Assembly: GCA_036583965.1 (NCBI GenBank)
Contig: JAZBQD010000015.1
Span: 89,887,809-89,951,808 of the forward strand
DNA length: 64,000 nucleotides
Origin: Prunella strophiata
Taxonomy: Eukaryota > Chordata > Aves > Passeriformes > Prunellidae
Reading direction: 5' to 3'
Part shown: positions 21,536-35,897 of the stretch, piece after piece
Position numbering within the stretch: position 1 is the stretch's first letter
Layout of the letters: every line of letters begins with the position of its first letter
Made by a program: the position numbers and the translations under genes
The notes under the pieces: model-generated
The model's input: the letters and a program-made list of their open reading frames with translations, nothing else
Database searches by the model: none
What the model was told of the DNA's origin: nothing

Positions 21536-24500
21536 GTGGCCTCCAGCTGGACATGCCAGCCACATCAGAAGCCTTGAGCCTGGTAGTTCTGCCAGTTTAC
21601 AGTCCATGTGTAAATTGACAGTCCACTGTCCACTTATTTACTGTGTAGTTCATCAGTTTGCTGAGTGTTATGCAAGTGGTGTTAGGGGAGACAATGCTGA
21701 AGGTCCTGTGGAACTTGAGAGAAATTAAGTCCATTGTTCTCTCCTAATATGCCAGGCCTGTCACCTCATCATTGAAGTTTATCAGTTTGGCCAAGCATGT
21801 AATAACTGCAGTGCAGACCTTGCTGGCTTGGTAGGAGAGAGCTGAATAACTTCCAAGGGATCATTTATTTAATGATGTCTGACTTCCTGATCACAAAATG
21901 TTCCTGGGCAGGCTATGCAGAGGTTCCCCAAGTCCTTTTGTGTGTCTCCCCAGTGTATCACACATCCTGAGATTGGAGTCACTTTGGTTTGCATGTCATT
22001 CACCTGGTTTATTGTAATCTGATGTTCAAAACTTAGCCAGTCTGACTGGCTATTTATTCATGTAACAGGTTTTGGTTCCCTCATTAATTCTTAGAATGAG
22101 GTTTCAAGTACATCTTCAAAGTCAAAATTGGCTTTCAGCAAGTATTGATATTCCGTGAAAAATCATTGTATTTTATGTGCGTCACTACTTTTTTTTTTAC
22201 AGGAAAATTTGGGGAAACTTAGACATGGACTGAAAACATTAAGTTAAAGTGAGAGCTAACATCATCCAAAAAAATACTGGCATTTTAATGGAGGACAATT
22301 ACTTCAGAAAAATATTTGTTTTGCTGTTCATACAGTCAAATTTGTCAAGATATTGTGTAAATCCTGGGGGCACTCTGATAGCCTTTCATGGTTATTCCAT
22401 TAATGGGTTCTCAGCTTCTGGGTTCCTGGTGGAAGAAGACCCTGGAAACAGAAAGTAACTAGTGCACCCCAGTCTCATGAGCTGCCTACCTTATTCCTCT
22501 CTAGTGGGCCTTGCTGGAGTGGGCAGAAAAGATGGACTTAAAGGCACGATTAAAGCCACTGCCATTCTTCCTTTTCCAACCTTTCTTGAAACGAATATCA
22601 AATTCTTTAGGCTGAATTAGACAGGGAGGAGTAGAACACATCTTCTGCATCTCCTTTAATTCTTGATATCTTTGCAGCAGCTGTCAGCTTTAGTTTGTTC
22701 ATTGATCATTCAGTTGAGCAAGAGCAAGAAGATGAAGGACCGTTCACCCCTTGATGCTGTTAACAAGCCTGTCAGGCTTTGACAACTTAAATGAGAGACA
22801 TTTCATAAAATTATGAGTGAAATTTTAAATGTCTCATTGAGGCATACCACAAAATCCTTTGCTGTCAAATGAGCACTTTCAGTAAGTTGGGTTTTTTTTG
22901 CCTGAGTCAGCACTCTGCTCATGTCAGACCCATCAGGATTTTGGAAACATCTCCTATTTATAGGGGGCATGCTCAGAAACATTAACACAAGCATTAACAC
23001 TCAATTTACCTGCTGACATTACTGTTGCATGTCAGTACTGTCATTTATGTGCATGCAGCAGAAGGGCAGGATAGTTTAATGAAGACTCTTTAAAATGGAC
23101 TAAGCTTCTCTGTTCCCCTATCAAATACCTCTGCCTGATTTAAACTGACAATTTTTCACAACCAATTCAATGTACTTTTCCTCCCCTGCTATTGCCTGAG
23201 TGGTCCACATGGTTTTAAGGTGATGCTTTAGTCCCACAACAAGAAATATATGTGTTTTTAATGATTTTTTACTGCAACCATGTCCTGATTGCATACGTGT
23301 TGCAAAGGGTATCTATTTGGCCCTTGGCCCAAACAAAAGCCCTGTGCAGTGGCTGGAGTCACCAGGGCACTTAAGAATAGCTGAGGCCCAGATCCATTGC
23401 ACAATAGCTGCACAAGCCCTAAAATCTTCCATGCTTGAGGAAGCCCATCCCCCAAAGCACAGGGCCAGAAGTTTGTCTGTCTGCCTTTAACTGGACAAAC
23501 ATGTCCCAGCAGCCTCTATGACAGGCTCTATTCCCAAATTTTTCTCTTCAAGGTACAGCAAAGTGGGGTAGTTTATTTCCATACGGGTTTCAGCTAAGGT
23601 GAGAGTAAGCAATCTTTGCTCAGTTGACTGCAAACCGCATTTGAACTGAAAATTTTGTTTCACAAAGTCCAATGTGTGGTACCAGAAGGATCTATTATAT
23701 TACATGACTAACAGTTATTGTAAGCTTGCTTCAAACAGAATAGGTATCTGTTTTTGAGCCAGTAGCCAAAACCAGAAGCAATCATGCAATTTATAGCTAA
23801 CTAGATAATCCATCAGCACTTAGGCTCCAGCTTGGAAAAATATTTTGAGTACCAGCTTAACCTGAAGTATATGGATATGCACATTGATTTCAGTAGGGCA
23901 AACACATATGCCTAGACCTATGAGTGATTGGAGCTATGTAAGATTAAAAGCATCACTGAAAGAGAGTCATTAGAAAAACCCCTAAATTTTAGCTGAATTA
24001 ATTTGTCCAGAGATAAATATAAGATCAAGTCCACCCTGGCTCTGTTTCTTTTTTGGTGTAGTGTAACATAAGCAAGATCCTATTACTCTGCAATATTGAT
24101 GGCATACCTTCACACATAGAAGATAACACATTCCTAGCATAATATAAAATTTAAAATTGATCCTTTCCACTGCTGGGATGTTTGGTTTTTTAACCCAGTT
24201 TTACTCCCCAGAATCTTCTAGAAACAATAACACTAGTCCTGTATGTTCAGACTATATGAAGAACTTACACAATTGCCAAATTTCTTTGTTTTTCACTGCT
24301 GCCCTTCGTTCCCTGTACTTTTTTCCATGCTCAGAAGTGTATATACTTTCTGTCAGACCTTCAGCATATTTTCCTGTCACACATTCTCCTGCTTTGAGCT
24401 CTTTTGTTCTAATACTCTTGACATTTAAGCTGGGCACTTTAAAGGTTCTTTCTCTTTACTTTATTCTATGATTTATTGATTACTTCCAGCTTCTGTTTCC

Positions 24501-27500
24501 CTAAGCCTATTTCCTTTCAAGTTTTCTCACCCTTCCAACTTGTTATTTCATCCCTTGGTACAAATAATGCTTCACAGTCCCAGTTTTAAAGCCACAACCA
24601 CAACACAATTTTTTCTCCCATTGGCTTGGCATTGCAGCATTTTTTTACACGCGGAGGCCCAAAGACATTGTAAATGATTACAGAGGTCATTGTTACTGAT
24701 GAATGTGTCATGGCCACACATTTACAAAGGGTCTGCTGAGCTGCACTGTCTTTTGCAAGTGGTTCCTGAAGAAGTCATAGGCACTACTCACAGATCAAGG
24801 GACTGCTCCCTGTGGGAAAGTGACATTCTGCACTGGGACAAAAGTCGGCATTGTGCAGGGAGGAGCCCCTTCCCAAAGCCTGGGCAGTCCTGGCTGTGTG
24901 AGTCTGAATGAAAACCAGAACAGTAGGAGATGCTGGATAAGGGAGCTTGCCAGCAGTTAAGGATTATTGCACCTACATATTGTGGTGCACATTCTGTGCT
25001 AATTGCTACCTGGTGGGAGCCGTGCAGTTGGTGACAGAGTGTGGCTGTGTGTGCGCTCCCATATGCATTTCTGCAAGGCACGGTTTTGTTCTGGTGTTGC
25101 TCCTATAAAAGGAGGTTTCCATTCACCAGAAAGACCAGTTCTAGCATAAGAAACACAGCAGGAGCTGTATTAGGTGTGGGTCTCAGTGTGAGTCTTGGTC
25201 TGAAGTTACCTAATTTGGCTGCATCCCCAATTCCCTGCCATGACGTTGGCATAATATTTGTGGCTGTCTTGGCACCTTCCAGTGACTCAAGCTATACAAA
25301 TAGTTTTGGAATAATCAGATGGGAGAGCCTAGAATGAAGCAAGGCATTACTACCTGTGCAAGGCTTTGAACAGCCTTCCTTCTCTGTCTCCTGCTCTGTT
25401 ATGTCAAAGGACTGGAAAGGACCCTTCTCACATCTGTGTTCCTCTCTCGGACTGAATGACACAGTGACTCCTTTAATTTCCCCTCAGTGCCCAAAGTAGT
25501 GCAGTGATTTGCTGCTGTACTTATGCAATAGGAAAGCACAGTAATTCACCTGGATCCAACTAGGAATTTGTATATTAGGCATTAAGAGGTAGATTGCCCA
25601 AGGTGACAGCCAGATTCTGCGCAGTAGAGTGCTGTGTTCAGAGGGACACTTTTGCCCACTTCCAACTCAGATACAAAACTGAGTTGTAAAGCAGGCTGTA
25701 ACCAACACTCGCATGTAAAGTGTACTCTAGTCAATTAGCTAGTGATTTTTCTGTCAGCCAGGATTCTGTGCAAATGAAGAGATATCAGAGATGCAGAAAT
25801 TGATTGAACTCAGCTGAGCATGTACCTCCTGCTTGGGTTCTAAAAATAAATAAAGACCTTTTACATGAATAAAGGAGCGTTATTTTTTTTACATTTTACT
25901 GTTTCAATAAAGATGAAAAATTAAATTGCCAATAAAATTTCATAAGAAAGGAAATTCTTGTTAGAAATTTTATCTCAGAGTATTGATTTTGCTACTGTGA
26001 AGAAAATTTCCCTCTATACGTTAATAAATAAAAGCAAACAAGGATATACTTTTAATTGCTTTTATTTAAAATTGTCTAACATATCCAGTATTAGGAAGAT
26101 TATATTTTAAAATAAAGATGTAACTTGCTGGTTTTCCTACATTTAAATGAATGTTAGAAACTTTTAAATGGTGAAAAGTTGGTCTTAGGTAAGTCTGTGA
26201 ACACAACTCCTTATTAATCTGTGAATACAGATGACTGAATCCTTGGCCTCTTTTGTCTGTCAGAATGCACATACCAGCAGGATGCTACTCTGGTTCCTTT
26301 AACATGCAGTGCACCAAAGGGGTATGTTGCCCTACAGGATTAAACTATGTTTTACTTTATGCTAAAAATTCAGCCCAAATGATACAGCCAAGACTGAGAG
26401 ATTAATAAATTGTAATGACAGTGTTTTTATTAACACTGGAAAACTGGAAGCTATGCTTCTGGTAAGAAAATGGATTTTACCGAGACCAACTATTAATATG
26501 AAATACTTATGTTGAGGTTTTGTACATTTGTATGTATGCATCCACATAAACACATGTATATTGTACACATGTACTTGCCTTTCCTTTAGGCAACCACGCA
26601 GTGACATTTTCTGAGGAATAAGAAGCTGAATGAGCAACTAAGACAAAGCTGTGTGTTTTTATTTTTTTTTATTTTTCAGGAGTGGAAATAATTTTAATCA
26701 GCTATGTGGCTAGAAATTTTTGGAGAGGGCCTTCAGCAAGTTCCCATTAATTTTCTCATTTAAGAATCTTCACAAAAGAAAAATAGTCAAGATATTTCAA
26801 GATAACATATTTTTCTTGTAAAGGAGGAATTTTAGATTTTTTATATAATCTGTTGGTTTGTTTCTTCTGGGTTGCCTGGAGAATTGCCTCAAAACAACCA
26901 GAGGTATGATCCCCTTCCTTAGGGCTTTAATATGGTCCATGGGACCCCAGTGCTCTGCCAGCTCCAGAGGAATGGGACAAGTGAGGGATTCTGGGTTGGA
27001 ATCCCGTGTGTTGGAGTGATGCTCTTACATGGGTTTTAATGATGTTATCCTCAGATGAATTGGAGTGAGGCAAGCTCAGAAGCTGACAAGCACAAATAAA
27101 TCTCCAAATGAATGACCTGGTAGTTTGTGTGTCTCTTTATTTCCTATTTAGTTTTGTTTTGGGAGTGGCTACTGTCTTGTAATGTTGTGGCTTTGTTTTC
27201 TAATCTCACAGATGTCTGCCAGCTGCTGGATACTCAGCAGAAGACAGTCACTTGGGCTCTTTCCCATAAGCCATGTCCCCGAGTAAGTTCTCACACACAG
27301 AAAAGAAATTCAGGGCAACAAAGAGATATCAGTGAAAAGGTTCTTTTAGAGCAAAAATTTGGTGGAGATTAAAATGGGGCAAAAGTTCAAATGAGAACGA
27401 GCCACTGCCAAGCAAGCAAGAATCTTGGCAAAAAAGAAGGAAAAGAAACATTGGTTTAAAAGGCAAGTAACCATGGCGAGGCAACAGCTCAATGCTAGAA

Positions 27501-30500
27501 TCTGGTTAAGAACTAATATCACACAGAGCTGTGATTGTTTATTCAAGGCTAACCCATGGGAGAACAGTTGTCTCCAATGAGTGTTCTCACAGCTTGGATC
27601 CAAAATTATAACTGCATTTTTTTTTAAGTATCCAGCACTTCAACACTACCCATTTACTGTTAGACAAAAGAAAAAGAAAGTACGAAGTTTTTTTCTTGGT
27701 GTCCCTTGTGTGTTTAAGGCAGAGCTTTACATATGGAAAGGCATTTCATGTCAGCTGTTGAACTGGTAACATGCTATTCTGGAGCAGTTGCCAATGGAAA
27801 CTGTTGATACATTTTCAGTGCCTCTCCCAAGTTTCAGAAGAAACTGGAAGCAGTATATGGTTTAGAGATGTTTTGTTTATGTGGGTTTTTGGAGGGTGAG
27901 AGAAGAGGTCTTGCACGCCCAAGCTGCATTACTGCAGTTGTGACACAAAGCAGCTAATGGAGTGTGGGAGCTAACAGCTGTGGAATTAAGTTTAGGCATG
28001 AAATAAAAATAATGGCAGCTTTGATACAAGTAATAATTTACTAAAGATGTTTTGTGGCTATCAGCAAACTCACAACATATGCACACATCCATACACCTGC
28101 TTAAGTTGTGCACCTGTTGTCCTACAAATAAATCAAAAGGGAAAAATGGAAGCTTCCAATGTTCTGCTATAAATAAAGGATGATTAATACCATTATAGTG
28201 ACAAACAGGTATTGGCAGCACACAGAAAGAATGGAAGATTGTCGTCTAATTTGTGCTTTTGTTTCAACATCTAGATGAGCTTGGAATACATATACAGTGC
28301 TAGAGGGCACAGCTGCAGCCCAGCAGATGAGAAAGAGAGAGCAGGTCAAATTCATCTCTCCCTATAAGTCAAAAGTAGCTCAACCAAAGCACGAATTATC
28401 ATGGAAATGAACACCATCTGATTTTTCTACAATCTGGAGGATTTTGTCACTTACACAAATTTATTGCTCAGAGATTCTTGGCCTAAGCTATGACACAGTG
28501 GTCTGCTCTGGGTCTGCAGGTCTCAGCATTTCTGGGAACCTGACTTTGCAGCCATTCTTCGGAGACCTATAGGTCTGCGTGGAAGGTCTCTTTTTGGAAT
28601 TAGTATGCACATCCTTAAAAAATCTCCCAGGCTAAGACCTAAATGCACACATTTGCACTTTGTGGAATCATTTACACATCTGCAGAGGGCAGCTTTGAAT
28701 ACTGCTGGAGTCTTTGGTCTCTTCAAGTCAACAGGGCACATGGAAATTGCTGTGTAGACAACTTCAAAGCTCCTGTTTACCCACAGACTAATTAAAATTT
28801 AGGCAATAGAAGCACAATTTCTTTGAACTTTTCTACTTCAGAGCTGGCTACACTGGCTGTCAAGGTGATTAATTTTTTTTTTTTTTTTCTTAAAGGAGGG
28901 GGTTGGATTTTAGAGGGTAAAGCTAAATTCTTTCCTTTGCCTCTGTCCTGTCCTTTTCCTCCACCTCCCCACCCCATGCCTGTGGATGCATGGCATTCCC
29001 CTCCACCAAGGCAGCTAACTGCCTGTGGAATTATCTCTCCTGGATTCAGACTCTCAGGTAGGCTGAGAAAGAGCAAATCACTCTATATGAGTGCCATCCC
29101 CTGATTTATGAGGCAAGGCACCTATTCTAAGATACAATTTATTTTGGTGTGTTGATGGCATCTGAAGTGTGTTTTGCCCATTCTTGAATAAATGTAGCAT
29201 ATATTAGGAGCAGAGAGACAGGGAACCCTCTGTCTCACATGGTTGCATTTTCCCTGTGCCTTCACAGTTCCGAGGAGCAGCTCCCAAAACTCACAGCTGC
29301 CATTGTATCAAACCAAACTGCTACAGCATGTTAGAGAGAAATGCACAGCCTTCTATTTATTTTTTTTCTTTACCTGTCATCTAAAGCGAAATCACTCAGA
29401 GTGGGAGATCCTACTCAGTCTTTCTGTATGGAAAAATCATAACATTGTCCTTTTGTGGTGTTCCACATCCCACCTGCACTGTGCTAATCTCCTAGTGTCA
29501 GACTCTGTACCACTGGCACATCAATGGAGCTGCACAGGAAGAGCAGAATTTGGCACCTTGGTTTAAGAGCTCAGAGCTCTGCAGGAGCACAGAGGCTTTA
29601 CATTTATTTTTATTATTATGTATACCTCGCTGGGAGCAGAACAGGAATTCCCATGTTTGATGCCAGGCTCTTGTGCAGGGCAAAATCTGCTTTCAGATTA
29701 TTTCTGCATGTTTCTGATCTGTGATGAAGATCTCTGTCATATCTTTCCTATTCCCAGCCTGATCCAAGGGGCACTGGATCCCTCTCTGCACAGATTCATC
29801 CCTGCTATAAACAGGCACTTGCACGGAAATCAAAAGGCAACCCAAAGCATATGTGAAAGTGAACTCAGCTCACTTTTAGTGCATAACTTAAGTCTGCTAA
29901 ACAGGAATATATGTTCCACTTTTGTGTTATTGTGTTTTCCTTGGTTGACAGTGAGAGTCTTTGGACTCTGCAGTATGGAGTGAGGACATATTGTCATTCT
30001 TCCTTGATGATTTTTTCTTCTTCACCATTGTGAGGAATTCACAATCTAAATGACTCACTTTATGTGAGCAAATATTGCCTTAGTTTGAATTAATTTATTT
30101 TTGTTGCAATCACCTTTGAATGTTACTATAGTAATATCTCTGGTTTTTCCTGTCAGGGAACTGTCATAGACAATTTCATAAACCTTTTTAGCAGCTCTGG
30201 TGCAAAGAAAATGATGCATATATTTTACTATTATGCTTGCCTGTAAATAATAAGGATATTTTAAATGCACATAATTGCATTATAAGCAAAGAATACAAAG
30301 ATGCCAGAATAAAACAGTTTAAAAAATGAGAAAATATTGAAATTAAGGTTAATATTATCTCCCTTGCTCAACCTTTGCCCAAAACTCTACCTCATCCCAT
30401 TCATGCCTTTTTCTCTGAGTATGAGCAGCTCTAGAAATTGTGACTGAAAAAGAAAATTCCCTAGCTTTGTGCTCCTTTGACAGTAGCACACTACCCTTCA

Positions 30501-33500
30501 TCCTCTGTAAGGAAGGACTAGGTTGTATTGCTGGCTGGAACATGCCAAGTCACCTGATAACAAGACCACATAATTTTGTCTCTAGGCATGAGAGAATGAA
30601 GCATCCTCATTGGGAGGTTCTGAAAGTGGGATTCTTCAGAAACTTCAGTTGCTAAGCTTCAAAAAGTCTTCTCCAGACACAGGCATATGGTGATTTTCAT
30701 TTTATATATGCATATATATGTATACAATTTGCCACATTTGAGAAAAATGTCCACTGAGATGGCAAACAAGCATATGCACAGTAACACCCTGAAAGCAGAT
30801 ACTCAGTTTCAAGCAGCACAGTGTTAGGGCATCTGAATGAAGGCTGTATGCTTTTTGTTTTCCAAACAAATAACTTTCCTTGATTTCAATCTCAACTTCG
30901 TAGAAAACCCAAAAAAACCTGAAATATTTTTATTGAGTTTCTCCCAAATCCTTAGCTTTGGATGGACAACAGGGAAAGAAAAATATTCAGTTTAATGATT
31001 TAACAATTAAATGTTTAAACAACTTAATCTGGCAAAGTTCTGAGAACATAAGAGCAGAGTATTGCAATGGGAAGATATTCAGGGGAGAAACTGGGACCTG
31101 TGTGTCCACTAATGTTTACATACATCTGCCTCCTGTCACTCACAACATTCCATCCTGAACCGTTTGCCTGGCACTCCCATGTGTGTGGCTTGGTGCATCA
31201 TCTTAGATTGCTCATCCAAGTGTGGCTTTTCCTGAAATTTAGGAGTTGGCTCAAAGCACCTGAAAAGGGGTTGATTTGTGAGCTCTTCTCCATAGATTGA
31301 CATGTGTGCAGTGGGCAGACGTAGACACAAATAGACAATTCAACATTCCTGCAGTGTCTGGCAGGAATTCCTCTTTTTTCTCATCTCTGCATGCCTTGAG
31401 CTTCGTGCTGCCAGTTCCCCTCATTGTAAGAATGGAGGTGCAATGCCCAAGATGTCAGAAGGTGCAGGAGAAGCTGCTGGCTGCTGCTGTATGAACAAAA
31501 ACAGCCAAGTGTCCGAGTTTGTGTTTAAGCAACAGGATCAGACAAAGAAAAATAAGTGAGTGCAGGTTTTCTCTGAGCCTGAGATGAGCTAGAGAATCAT
31601 CCACTCTCCTGGAAGAGTGGAGCCTAAGCAGAGCCTCAGTAGGCATAATAAAGCCCAGTCCTGCCCTGGGAAAGCCACCTCTTTCTCCAGTGAGGATTTG
31701 TCCACTGAAACAATTTATTATCTCTTTAAAAGAGGTTGAAAGCACAGACCAACTAGAAGAAGACACAGTATTCCCCATGTTGAGTGAGGTTACCATGGCA
31801 GAGTCCCTCTGCTAGAGTCACAATTTTTTGCTGCTGTACCATATGCTTCCCAGAGAGACCTGTTATTTAAGTTTCCTTATATATCTCCCAGAAAAGGGTG
31901 CTGTTAGGTAACAAAAATCTGTCAATTTCTTTATGGCTAGATCAGTGATAGACCAAAGACAAGGATTATTGCATGGATGGATGTCTTCAGGGTCATGAAC
32001 CAGCCCACACAGATTAATTTTATATTTTAGACTTCTTGTGGTTACCATTTTATCAGTCACTGTAAGCAGGCAGCAGGCTCTTGCTTCAACTGTGAAGAAT
32101 GAAGCATTTTGATGATGAAATGGCATTAGGAACTTGACATAGCTGTGGAATAAGATCCAAAATTAAAGATTAAGATTAAATTAAAGTACGTGTCTGTACC
32201 TTACTCAAACAAACAAACATCCATAGTTGGCTTGGGGCAAAGGGTGAAGGAAGGGCTGGTATGGAAACATTGCTGCAGGACAATTGCCTGGGGAGTTTAC
32301 AAGTACTAGCTGGAGTCTATAAAGTAGAGGGAGGATAGAACATTGATGGTATGTGATGGAATATTTCACAAAAGGAAAAGAAATGAGAGGAGGCAATAGT
32401 GAAGAAGAGAAGCTGGAAGAAAAGAGAACCATTGGAGAAGGGAGAAGAGAACAGCTGGCAGCAGAAGCATGGAGTTTAGTAAAAAATATATAGGATCACA
32501 AATACAGGAGGGAAATATTTTAACACTGTAGGAAGATAAATTTGCAGGTAAATTCTGCTTATTTCCTTGGCCAAAAGTAAGCGCTCATACTTTATAGAAC
32601 AAGAAAAAGTTCTCTCTGATATCATCTCTTACACCAGCTCACTGAACTTTCTCCTTCAGATGCAACCATTATTTATTTGTGTCAGCATGCTGCCCTCTCT
32701 GTGGTGCAGGAGGAGAATGATTGGAAGCATTTTGCCGAAGTCACTTTCAATGGGACAAAATTCCAACACTTAGGGCCAAGAGTCCAATCTGAAGCACTTT
32801 GTACACTTGAACAGTTTAACCTCAACTTACTTCTTTAACAAAAATGTGTTTGCAAGAGGAATCCATTGTTCAGTTCTTCACTTAGCAGCTCTGAACTGAG
32901 GCCATATTCAATCTATCTGCAGGGATGTATTTGCAGAGGTTTCATCACTAGCAAATGGTACTTGGTAGGTTTACAATGCAAAATAAAGACTTATTATTTC
33001 CCATCTGTTTTGTCTTTTAGCATTTGTCCATCATACACTGACACTTCAAGCTGGCTTGCTGTGATTAGCTTAGTGTGGCAGAGAGATTGCTCTCATCATC
33101 AGTCAGAGCTTGTACTCACAGTCCCGGGCTGAAGATGAAAGTCAAATCCACGCAAAACCCTTGAACTGTTGTAACAGCCTGATGGCCATTGGAAAATTCT
33201 TTCCTTTTTCTTTCTTTTTCTATTAGAAAGATTTTGATGAACAAGGTCTAGGAACAAGAATGAGGTGTGGGGGTGAAGAAGCAGCTGTAGCAGGGCAAAG
33301 AGCAGAAGAGGCGAGTTATTTCATATACAAATGTGCTGTGCATATGTTATGGCTCACCAGGACATGAATCTGCAGTGGGAATTAGAGAGCAAAGCGAAAA
33401 GCAGGAATAGTTTTTTCATTTGGAGTCACACTGACTTTTCTTATAAAGTCTTTGTGGTCTTGTCTTCCCACACTGATGGGACTGGTCAAGGAATTTTTAA

Positions 33501-34784
33501 TCAAGTAATGGTTCCACCAGAAGATGTTTAGCAATGAGAGGGCTGGCTGGATTATGTGAGCAGTGGTCAGTCAGTCAGGCCACCAGCTGAAATGTGCTCA
33601 GCCTTGTACAGAAGCAGTTCTGATCAGATGTTACTTGCTGTGATGACTGTCAGCTGGGAGATCTTGGCTCAGTTTTCCTTGGCCACAGATCCTTATCATA
33701 GAAAGGAAGGAAGGACAAGCTCTCATTTAAAAATTTCTACAGAAGCTTCTGCAGAGAACATGACAGCACAGACATGAAGGAAAAAATTATTCAAAGCGGA
33801 CAATGTGCCATTAAGAAGAAGGCAAGCCCCTCACAATCCTGTCACAGATAGGAGAGAACTTCCTGTGCAGGATCATTGGGCACCTTCTGATGAAGAGGTA
33901 GAAAATGTCTGACTTTAATTTTGTATTACTGCCTGACTGCCACAGGAGCTCTTTTGAGCTGTAAGAACTCATGATAACAAAGCACAGTGATCATATCACT
34001 TTAATTTTTGCAACCAGCAGGGATGTAGAATTATGAGGTAAATATGTAGAAAAATCCCACCCATCTCCTTCAGGGAAAGTTGCACATAGAGACCTATAGG
34101 AAAATGAGTTTTCCAGAAGGATAACAGCTCACCTTTAGAAGAAAAAGATAATATTTAGGTGGCTGGTTCCTCCCTCTTCCTCCCCCCATCAGTAAATATT
34201 GTTTGTATTTAGTGTAAAGCTCCGTTAATCAGGGGTTAGTCTTGGTTCCACAGATTAATATTCCCATTCAGTTGATAGATCCAGAATCAAGCCCTGAATT
34301 TCCTTGGGTCCAGGTAATTTAAAGATTTTTAATTTAGTAGCTTCTACTGAATTAAGTATTGATGACGTTTTTTCTACTGCAGTAAATGGAAGGTGCTGTT
34401 GCCAAAATACCTGCTACTTTTTGACCATGGAAAACCTGATGGTTTCTTAAGGTGTATTAAGGAGCTACAGACCTTTGAAATATAAGTTACAAGAAAATGA
34501 ATTAGCATGTAACGCACATTCCATGTGAAAAACAAGGGAGGTGTTATGACACGGATAAGAAACTTATTCTCTTGGACTGTGGTGTTTCAATGGGAAACCT
34601 AGGCCACTGCAGGCACTCTCATAGATCAGATAGGTCTGCCTCTACCCTTACTTTGAGCCACAAGTTCCAGCCAAAGGCTACATGACCATCTGTGGCTGCT
34701 TGTTTGAGGGAACAGGGCTGCATGTCAAGTTGTCATGTTAGTGCTTTTCACCAGGCAACCAGACCACTGTATACCTAGGTACAT
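21536..34784. other. Long non-coding stretch, no gene seen
   Basis: Thirteen kilobases of AT-rich unique DNA with only chance ORFs. A T16 run lies at 28873-28888. The 25.85-26.15 kb part is very AT-rich (repeated AATAAA/TTAAAT words). GCCAGATTCTGCGCAGTAGA near 25610 resembles an edge of an ancient amniote repeat, without enough flank to annotate. No CR1, LTR or RNA gene was recognised. Confidence 0.65.
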
Positions 34785-34857
34785 TCCTCTGTGCCTCAGT
34801 TCCCTGTTGCAACTGGGCATCAGAGGATTCATTTACTCACCTTTTATAACATCTCTG
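34785..34857 (+). mobile_element. MIR-like SINE relic (tentative)
   Basis: TCCTCTGTGCCTCAGTTCCC, then CTGGGCATCA and TTCATTTACTCACC, follows the conserved core of MIR-type SINEs (TCTGTGCCTCAGTTTCC, then ATGGGGAT and TACCTACCTC). It directly abuts the reverse CR1 tail that starts at 34861. Short, diverged match from memory. Confidence 0.4.
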
Positions 34858-34860
34858 AGA

Positions 34861-34957
34861 TCATAGAATCACAGAAAGATGGAGATTGGCAAGGACCTCT
34901 GGAGATCATCTTGCTCAAAGAGGGCCACAGCTCAGATGCTCAGATGCAGGATGCTAT
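34861..34957 (-). mobile_element. CR1 LINE 3' end fragment, reverse strand
   Basis: TCATAGAATCACAGAAAGAT, then GACCTCTGGAGATCATCTTG and GCTCAAAGAGGGCCACAG, is the reverse complement of about the last 100 bases of an avian CR1. After about 34957 similarity is lost, so the element is severely 5'-truncated. Confidence 0.75.
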
Positions 34958-35847
34958 ACAGTAAGCTAAATTGGCTCTAGCTAATCACTATTTTCAAATA
35001 GGAAATAATTTCAGGTTTGAGGCTTATTGTTCTTGAAATGCAGATGAACACATGCGATTCCCTCCCCCTCCCGCCTCCTCTCAGACCCAAAACTGGTATC
35101 AAAACTGGCAACTGCCTTTACATCTTTCTTTCGTTCTTCATTCATGAACAGCACAGATAACAGTGAGAGAGAAAAGATGTGAAGACAATAAATATCACAT
35201 TTCATCAGATGAACCCACTCTACCTTTGCATGTTAAATTACTCTGGACCAGTTTCATTAGAATCCTTGAGCCCAGAGACCGAAAGGTAACTCACTCCCCA
35301 CTCACTCTATCCCCATCCACTGAGGAGAGGCACTGCAGGTGCTAAGGGTGCAGGGTCCCCAGGAGGGGACCCCTAAGCTCTGTCCCATCCCAAATGGTGC
35401 CCACCTGCCATGGCAGCCAGCTCTCCTGGGCCATGCTCAGCTCCATCCAGCTGGGGAGGAAGCTGGCATTGCAGCAGCTTGGGCAGAAGTGCTTCTCATG
35501 AGACCATCCAGGACACCCAAGTGCCACACACCCTGCTTTCCATGGAAGTTCAGTGAGGAGAGAAACCACATCATCTCCTGAAGAAACCTACACCAGGCTC
35601 TGACAGACTCTCTCGAGCTGTGAGCTGCAAGGTGGAGGCCAGGCTGACAGGACCATTTTGGCCCTGTGCCTTGTCCTCATGCTGGCAGCAGGAGTGCCTT
35701 GGCCGTGTTGGCTTCTGCACAGGCTCACAGAGCATCTCAGATCACCCACATCCTAAACCGTTCAAGGCTGGTTCTCTCCCTCTCACACAGTAACCAGATT
35801 GATAGATTGAGATTTAATTAAAAATGATCAGCTACTGCAAGGACAGG

Positions 35848-35857
35848 CTTTTTCTTT

Positions 35858-35888
<31 letters not shown>

Positions 35889-35897
35889 CCTTTCCCC
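35848..35897. repeat. Pyrimidine tract with T18
   Basis: Fifty bases of T and C, with an uninterrupted T18 at 35871-35888, ending in TTTCCCCAGG. It is splice-acceptor-like, but no exon follows that I can recognise. Confidence 0.9.

Noticed and set aside
24432..24475. CR1-tail-like TTTAAAGGTTCTTTC with TATTCTATGATTTATTG
   Set aside because: The central CCTTCCAACC block is missing and no CR1 body lies upstream; probably coincidence or too old to call.
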